From: Kiritimatiellia bacterium
GTDB taxonomy: Bacteria; Verrucomicrobiota; Kiritimatiellia; RFP12; UBA1067
DNA length: 9,156 nt
Assembly: GCA_017411125.1 (NCBI GenBank)
Contig: JAFPNP010000230.1
Span: 1 to 9,156 of the forward strand
Reading direction: 5' to 3'
Shown here piece after piece: positions 5,236 through 9,156 of the stretch (positions are counted from its first letter, which is position 1; every line of letters begins with the position of its first letter). The notes under the pieces were generated by a model. It did not search any database and was not told where the DNA came from. It saw only the letters and a program-made list of their open reading frames with translations. A program made the position numbers and the translations under genes.

Positions 5236-6444
5236 TCAGTGGATGTTGCCGCGGCTGGGATGCCGCTTCTTCTTCGGCGCGTCCAGCTTGAGGAAGGTCG
5301 CGAACTTCAGCGCTTCGGCGGGAATTTCGTCGCCCGTCGTGTCCGGCATTTCGTGGAGGGGGGGCGGCGCCGCGTCAAGGTGCTGGTGGGCGCGTGGCTT
5401 GGGGTTCACTATGCCGCGCAGCGCGGCTTTGAATGCGCCAAGCCCCACTTCGCCGTCGTAATCCTTCAGGTCCGCGTACTCGCGCAGGTTCTTGAGCGTC
5501 GGTTTGCAGCTGAGCACGATAGGCGTCACGCCCGTCTCTGCCACGAAACGCTTCAGGTTGCGTCTGGCGGCGGCCTGATCCATCTTGTTGGCGACCACGA
5601 GGAACGGACGCTCCGGCAGTTCCGTGTTGAAGTCGGCGATTTCGGCGGCGAGGATGCGGTAGTCGTCCCATGGCTTGCGGTTGTCCGTTCCTGCCATGTC
5701 GATGACGTAGACCAGCACGCGCGCGCGTTCGAGGTGGCGGAGAAAGTCGATTCCGAGGCCGACGCCGCGCGACGCGCCCTCGATGATTCCCGGAACGTCC
5801 GCCATCCGCACTTGCGCGAAGTCGTCGTACTCTATCGTGCCGACGATGGGGTTGAGCGTGGTGAAAGGATAGGACGCTATTTTGGGCGTGGCCGACGAGA
5901 GTGCCGTGAGAAGTGAGCTTTTGCCGGCGTTCGGGAAGCCGAGCAGACCGGCGTCCGCTATCGTTTTCAGTTCAAGGTGCAGCCGCCGTTCTTCGGCGGG
6001 GCCGCCGGGGGTGTGCTCGGTCGGAGCTTGGTTCACGGAACTTTTGAAATGCACGTTTCCGTATCCGCCCGCGCCGCCAGTGGCGACGACGACGCGCTGG
6101 CCGGGCGAGACGATGTCCGCAACGAGAAGCCCCGTCGCGCAGTCCGTCACGAGCGTCCCGCAGGGAACGTCCACCACGAGGTCTTTTCCGCGCCGTCCGT
6201 AGCATCGTTTCCCGGAGCCGGGCACGCCGTCCTCCGCGAAGAGTTTCGGGTCGTAGTACAGCGCGATGAGGGAGTTGACATGGGTGGAAGCGCGCAGCAC
6301 GACGTCGCCGCCGCGCCCGCCGTCGCCGCCGTCCGGGCCGCCGAACGCGACGAGAGCCTCGCGGCGGAACGTGGCCGCGCCGTCGCCGCCCTTGCCGGAG
6401 CGGACGATGACGTCGACCTGGTCTATGAACGTGCGCGTCTTCAC
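5236..6444 (-). CDS. obg: Obg/CgtA-family GTPase
   Basis: Obg is a conserved, usually essential GTPase that binds the large ribosomal subunit and acts in its maturation and in stress signalling. The product is 402 aa. Residues 1-160 form the glycine-rich Obg fold (SGKGGDGAATFRRE, GGPDGGDGGRGGDVV). The G domain follows: P-loop GFPNAGKSS (169-177), switch I YPFTTLNP (192-199), switch II DVPGIIEGA (216-224) and the guanine-specificity motif NKMD (286-289). The G5 position reads LSCKP, with Cys where Ala is usual. The tail ends in a basic KKKRHPSRGNIH; no C-terminal OCT domain is evident, which is common. The start is GTG (6442-6444), overlapping the hisD stop as GTGA, so translation is probably coupled to hisD. 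The upstream Shine-Dalgarno is weak. Its stop lies 39 bp from the convergent endonuclease stop codon, with no clear terminator between. Confidence 0.96.
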   Translation of the reverse strand: MKTRTFIDQVDVIVRSGKGGDGAATFRREALVAFGGPDGGDGGRGGDVVLRASTHVNSLIALYYDPKLFAEDGVPGSGKRCYGRRGKDLVVDVPCGTLVTDCATGLLVADIVSPGQRVVVATGGAGGYGNVHFKSSVNQAPTEHTPGGPAEERRLHLELKTIADAGLLGFPNAGKSSLLTALSSATPKIASYPFTTLNPIVGTIEYDDFAQVRMADVPGIIEGASRGVGLGIDFLRHLERARVLVYVIDMAGTDNRKPWDDYRILAAEIADFNTELPERPFLVVANKMDQAAARRNLKRFVAETGVTPIVLSCKPTLKNLREYADLKDYDGEVGLGAFKAALRGIVNPKPRAHQHLDAAPPPLHEMPDTTGDEIPAEALKFATFLKLDAPKKKRHPSRGNIH

Positions 6445-7748
6445 TGCTGTTTCTCGAAGCGGATGGTAGCGGCGCGTCCGTGTCCGTCAAGGCCCTCGAC
6501 GCGGGCGAACGCCTCGATCGTTGCTTTGGTCTGGGCGAGGTCGCCCTTCGTGAACGCGACGAACGAGTGGCGGCGGCGGAAGTCGTCCGGCGTGAGACCG
6601 TTGAACATGTTCGCCGCGCCGCCGGTGGGCAGCACGTGCGACGGGCCGGCGACGAAGTCGCCCGCGGATTCTGGCGTCCACGCGCCGGCGAACACCGCGC
6701 CCGCGCTGCGCACGCCCTTCATCAACTTGGTCGCGTCCTTGCACATTATCTCGAAATGCTCCGGCGCGAAGCGGTTCACCAGTTCGAGGCCGTCCTCCAC
6801 CGTCGGCGTCACGGCGATGAGGATTCCGTCGCGGTCGATCACGCGCTGGACGAGCGCCTTGCGTGACAGCGTCTTCGTCTGTTCGATGAGCACGCGCTTC
6901 ACTTCCTCCGCAAACTCCCGCGATTGCGTGGCGAGCAGGCTCTTTTCCCATCCGCTGCCGTGTTCGGCCTGGCTCAGGAGATCCGCAGCCACCCATTGTG
7001 CGCTCACGGTGCCGTCGGCGAGGACGGCGATCTCGCTTGGCCCGGCCACCTGGTCGATGCCGACGAAACCGTAGACCTGTCTCTTCGCCGCCGTCACGTA
7101 TGCATTGCCCGGTCCGACGATCTTCTGCACTTTCTTCACGGTCTTCGTGCCGAATGCCATGAGTCCGATCGCCTGTATGCCGCCCACGCGGTAGACTTCC
7201 GTGGCGCCGGCGAGTTTGAGGGCGTAGAGCAGCACCGGGTTCGGCGTGCCGGACGGGCCCGCCGGGGTGCAGGCAACGATCTCCTTGACGCCGGCGGCGG
7301 CGGCGAGCGTGACGGTCATTACGCTCGTCGAGGCGAGCGGCGCCGTGCCGCCAGGCACGTACACGCCAACGCGGTCCATGGGCGAGAAGAATTCGCCCGC
7401 CGTCCCGCCCTTGGGCGTCTTCATCGTCCATGGCTTGCGCAGCGACGCCTTCGAGAATCGCATCACGCGGGCGTAGGCGTCCTTTACCGCCCGTTTGAGG
7501 TCTGGCGGGACGGATGCCTCGGCGGCTGCGAGTTCTTCGTCCGTCACGCGGAAGCGCTTTGGCGCGAGGTGCGCCCCCTCGAACTTCTCCACGTACCGTG
7601 CGACGGCGGCGTCGCCCTCGGCGCGGATTGCGGCGAGCACCTCGGCGGCGGCTTTTTCGGCCTCCTCCGGGAACGCGCTGCGTTCGAGGAATTTCGTGAC
7701 TGCGCGGCTCTGCGGTTTGTCCGCAGCCCATTCGACTATGCGTACCAT
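6441..7748 (-). CDS. hisD: Histidinol dehydrogenase (HisD)
   Basis: HisD catalyses the last two steps of histidine synthesis, oxidising L-histidinol via histidinal to L-histidine with two NAD+, as a zinc-dependent cytoplasmic homodimer. The 435-aa length is normal. Visible landmarks are RVGVYVPGG (126-134), VGGIQAIGLMAFGT and VGPGNAYVTAAKRQV (211-225). The zinc ligands are Gln260 and His263 in LLSQAEHGS, Asp364 in SAGDFVAGPSHVLPTGG, and His423 in GLDGHGRAA. The catalytic pair Glu330-His331 is in FAPEHFEIM. All match the residues known from E. coli HisD (Q259, H262, E326, H327, D360, H419). ATG at 7746-7748 is 4 bp after the upstream phosphodiesterase stop codon, and the TGA overlaps the obg GTG. 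No other his gene is in view, so histidine genes are probably dispersed in this genome. Confidence 0.97.
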   Translation of the reverse strand: MVRIVEWAADKPQSRAVTKFLERSAFPEEAEKAAAEVLAAIRAEGDAAVARYVEKFEGAHLAPKRFRVTDEELAAAEASVPPDLKRAVKDAYARVMRFSKASLRKPWTMKTPKGGTAGEFFSPMDRVGVYVPGGTAPLASTSVMTVTLAAAAGVKEIVACTPAGPSGTPNPVLLYALKLAGATEVYRVGGIQAIGLMAFGTKTVKKVQKIVGPGNAYVTAAKRQVYGFVGIDQVAGPSEIAVLADGTVSAQWVAADLLSQAEHGSGWEKSLLATQSREFAEEVKRVLIEQTKTLSRKALVQRVIDRDGILIAVTPTVEDGLELVNRFAPEHFEIMCKDATKLMKGVRSAGAVFAGAWTPESAGDFVAGPSHVLPTGGAANMFNGLTPDDFRRRHSFVAFTKGDLAQTKATIEAFARVEGLDGHGRAATIRFEKQQ

Positions 7749-7752
7749 GTCT

Positions 7753-8604
7753 TTACTTTCTCGCCCTGTATTCGTCGAGCTGCTTCTTCGCGCAGTTCGT
7801 GGTTACGGTCTGTGCGCCGCGTTCGAACGCGGCGAGAGTGTCGGGAAGCCTGTCCACGGTCCAGACGTGGAACTCGTACCCGGCATCCTTTACCTTCTTT
7901 ATGAGGTCGGCGGTTATGATGTTGCGGTTGAAATGGCAGTCCACGCCGTCGGCGCCGGTCTCTTTTATGCCCTTGATGATGTACTCCGCCGTCACCGGAC
8001 CGTCTTTGGTTTTCGAGCCCGTGAGCCAGTACACTTTGTATTCAGGCATAAGTTCCTTGAGCTTCTTGCACGTTTCGCGGTTGAAGGCGATGAAGAGCGT
8101 GTTGCGCGGCGTGGCGTTCTTCCGATTGTGCTTGTCGAACACGTTCTTGATGTACGGCACGATTTCCGGGCCGGGCTTCACCTCCACGTAGATTTGACGC
8201 CCGTCGCGCGCCAGTTCGAGCACTTCGGCGAGCAGAGCCGGGCGGGTGGGCGAGAACTTCGATCCCTTCCACTTGCCCCAGCCGCCGACGTCCACCTTCG
8301 ATATTTCGTCCTTCCAGCTTGCCTCGGAGCACTTCTTCGTGCAGGCGCCGCCGGTCGTGCGGGTGAGCGTCTTGTCGTGGAACGTGAACACCTCTTTGTC
8401 GGCGGAAAGATAGATGTCGCACTCGAAGCCGAATCCGCGTTCCACGGCCGTCTTGTAGGCGGGCAGCGTGTTCTCTGGCGCGTCGTGAGATTCGCCCCGG
8501 TGGCTGATCAAGGTGTCGTAGTCGGGTTTGGCGGTGCTGCAGCATCCGCCAAACGCCATCGCGGCGACCGCGGCCAAGGCCGTCATTGTGTTTTTTATGT
8601 CCAT
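7753..8604 (-). CDS. Glycerophosphodiester phosphodiesterase family lipoprotein
   Basis: Predicted metal-dependent phosphodiesterase that splits glycerophosphodiesters (phospholipid head-group remnants) into glycerol-3-phosphate and an alcohol. The 283-aa protein begins with MDIKNTMTALAAVAAMAFGG followed by Cys21, a lipoprotein-type signal (FGGC lipobox, slightly atypical in having Phe at -3), so it is probably anchored to a membrane and faces the periplasm. The TIM-barrel signature is intact: HRGESHDAPENT with His35 and Glu44, ECDIYLSAD with Glu61 and Asp63, TFHD with His76, and YVEVKPG with Glu141. The C-terminus carries GYEFHVWTVD, typical of the family. Several Cys residues (21, 22, 88 and 92 among them) are notable. 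A good Shine-Dalgarno precedes the ATG. The hisD start follows 4 bp after its stop codon. The substrate is not determined by sequence; related enzymes act on varied phosphodiesters. Confidence 0.93.
   Translation of the reverse strand: MDIKNTMTALAAVAAMAFGGCCSTAKPDYDTLISHRGESHDAPENTLPAYKTAVERGFGFECDIYLSADKEVFTFHDKTLTRTTGGACTKKCSEASWKDEISKVDVGGWGKWKGSKFSPTRPALLAEVLELARDGRQIYVEVKPGPEIVPYIKNVFDKHNRKNATPRNTLFIAFNRETCKKLKELMPEYKVYWLTGSKTKDGPVTAEYIIKGIKETGADGVDCHFNRNIITADLIKKVKDAGYEFHVWTVDRLPDTLAAFERGAQTVTTNCAKKQLDEYRARK
7815..7834. repeat. Perfect 20-bp palindrome inside the phosphodiesterase gene
   Basis: CGCCGCGTTC followed directly by its exact reverse complement GAACGCGGCG, with no spacer; the flanking bases do not extend it. 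It encodes LAAFERGA near the C-terminus of the phosphodiesterase. A spacer-free dyad of this length could be a protein-binding operator or simply codon coincidence in GC-rich DNA. Confidence 0.7.
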
Positions 8605-8612
8605 TTCGTTTT

Positions 8613-8618
8613 TCCTTT
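8613..8618 (-). promoter_or_regulatory. Shine-Dalgarno of the phosphodiesterase gene
   Basis: On the minus strand AAAGGA ends 8 nt before the ATG at 8604, in an A-rich 37-bp gap after the upstream gene. It supports that start codon. No convincing promoter is seen in the gap, so the gene is probably co-transcribed with its upstream neighbour. Confidence 0.65.
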
Positions 8619-8641
8619 TGTTTTTCGTTGCGATTGTGCTG

Positions 8642-9156
8642 TCAGGCGAAGTCTTTCATCGTAAAGTCGCCGCGCGACGGCGCCTTCAGGAATGCGTTTG
8701 CTTCAGGACAGTTGGTAAAACGTCCGGTGGACGGGTCGAATCTCAATTCCCGACCGGGGAAGCGCAGCGCGATGCATCCGAGCAGCAACGACTGGCAGAA
8801 CGGCGCCGAGTAGCCCATTCCGCAGCCGCAGTCCTGCGGCCTCAAGTCGAGGCACGCCTGGACGAACTGGCGGTAGTGGTTGTGGAAGGTCAGGGGACGC
8901 AGTTTCTTGTTCCATTCGTTCTGCACCCGTTTGCTTTCCTCGTTCCACTCGTGCCCGCCGTACGACACCACGATCGGGTTGTACTGGTACACCACGCCGT
9001 TGAACGCCCCGTTAGTGCCTTCGAAGAGCAGGCCGTTGTCTCCGTACCTGTATTTCGGATGCATTCCCGGAATGCGGTCAGGCGTCTGGCTGTCGTTCAG
9101 CCATGTGAAAGCGAGCCCGTTCGGGCATTTTTTGCTCGGCGGAAACTTCAGCACGA
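8642..9156 (-). CDS. Gfo/Idh/MocA-family oxidoreductase, C-terminal part (5' end beyond the window)
   Basis: Only the last 171 or so codons are present; the frame runs off the window edge and the GTG at 9152-9154 is most likely an internal Val. The family comprises NAD(P)-dependent sugar and polyol dehydrogenases with an N-terminal Rossmann fold, not visible here. The fragment shows the C-terminal signature of the PVC/Bacteroidetes-type members: YGDNGLLFEGTNGAF (an enclosed-sheet strand), HNHYRQFVQACLDLR, then YSAPFCQSLLLGCIALRFPGR, ELRFDPSTGRFTNCPEAN and AFL. Relatives commonly read 'LLGNIAxRFPGRxLxWDxxxxRFTNxPEAN'. Such proteins are often exported by the Tat route, which cannot be checked without the N-terminus. 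It heads the operon-like run within this window, 37 bp before the phosphodiesterase. Family call is good; substrate unknown. Confidence 0.82.
   Translation of the reverse strand, partial: VLKFPPSKKCPNGLAFTWLNDSQTPDRIPGMHPKYRYGDNGLLFEGTNGAFNGVVYQYNPIVVSYGGHEWNEESKRVQNEWNKKLRPLTFHNHYRQFVQACLDLRPQDCGCGMGYSAPFCQSLLLGCIALRFPGRELRFDPSTGRFTNCPEANAFLKAPSRGDFTMKDFA

Noticed and set aside
5197..5275. Possible bidirectional terminator between the endonuclease gene and obg
   Set aside because: Only a weak 5-bp GC stem can be drawn (in the last obg codons) and no T-run follows on either strand.
5977..7074. Long + strand open frame opposite obg and hisD
   Set aside because: The antisense strand encodes well-conserved Obg and HisD motifs across this span; this frame shows no family features.
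8605..8641. Possible promoter in the A-rich gap before the phosphodiesterase gene
   Set aside because: No acceptable -10/-35 pair on the minus strand; only the ribosome binding site is supported.
7495..8664. Long + strand open frame opposite hisD and the phosphodiesterase gene
   Set aside because: Shadow of two genes with intact catalytic motifs on the minus strand.

Overview
The window carries seven protein-coding loci, one of them split into two reading frames. It looks like a bacterial chromosome from a GC-rich lineage. A glycoside hydrolase family 78 gene, the C-terminus of a Gfo/Idh/MocA-type oxidoreductase of the form common in Verrucomicrobiota, Planctomycetota and Kiritimatiellota, and a lipoprotein phosphodiesterase together suggest a glycan-degrading member of the PVC superphylum. 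That taxonomic guess is inference only; the window has no rRNA or other decisive marker.

Left part (1-3057, + strand): the 3' three-quarters of panB (pantothenate synthesis) overlaps by 4 bp (ATGA) a complete family-78 alpha-L-rhamnosidase-like gene.

Centre (3086-5196, + strand): a compact Type II restriction-modification (RM) cassette with visibly lower GC than its flanks. An extended -10 promoter lies only 8 nt before the start codon. It drives a 5-methylcytosine methyltransferase split into a 251-aa alpha part (motifs I-VIII, catalytic Cys) and a 132-aa beta part (motifs IX-X). These are followed, with a 1-bp overlap and a full-strength Shine-Dalgarno, by a 316-aa endonuclease of the AvaI/BsoBI family, predicted to recognise CYCGRG. 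The split resembles the two-polypeptide M.AquI methyltransferase, whose system has that same specificity. The window holds only one CYCGRG site by eye, far fewer than expected, which supports the prediction independently.

Right part (5236-9156, - strand): a tightly packed operon-like run, convergent with the cassette. In transcription order it contains the 3' end of a Gfo/Idh/MocA-type oxidoreductase gene, a glycerophosphodiester phosphodiesterase lipoprotein, hisD (histidine synthesis) and obg (ribosome-associated GTPase). Gaps are 37 bp and 4 bp, followed by a 4-bp GTGA overlap. The cassette thus sits between the converging 3' ends of two chromosomal operons, a position that disrupts neither. 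No integrase, insertion sequence, tRNA, rRNA or CRISPR array is visible.
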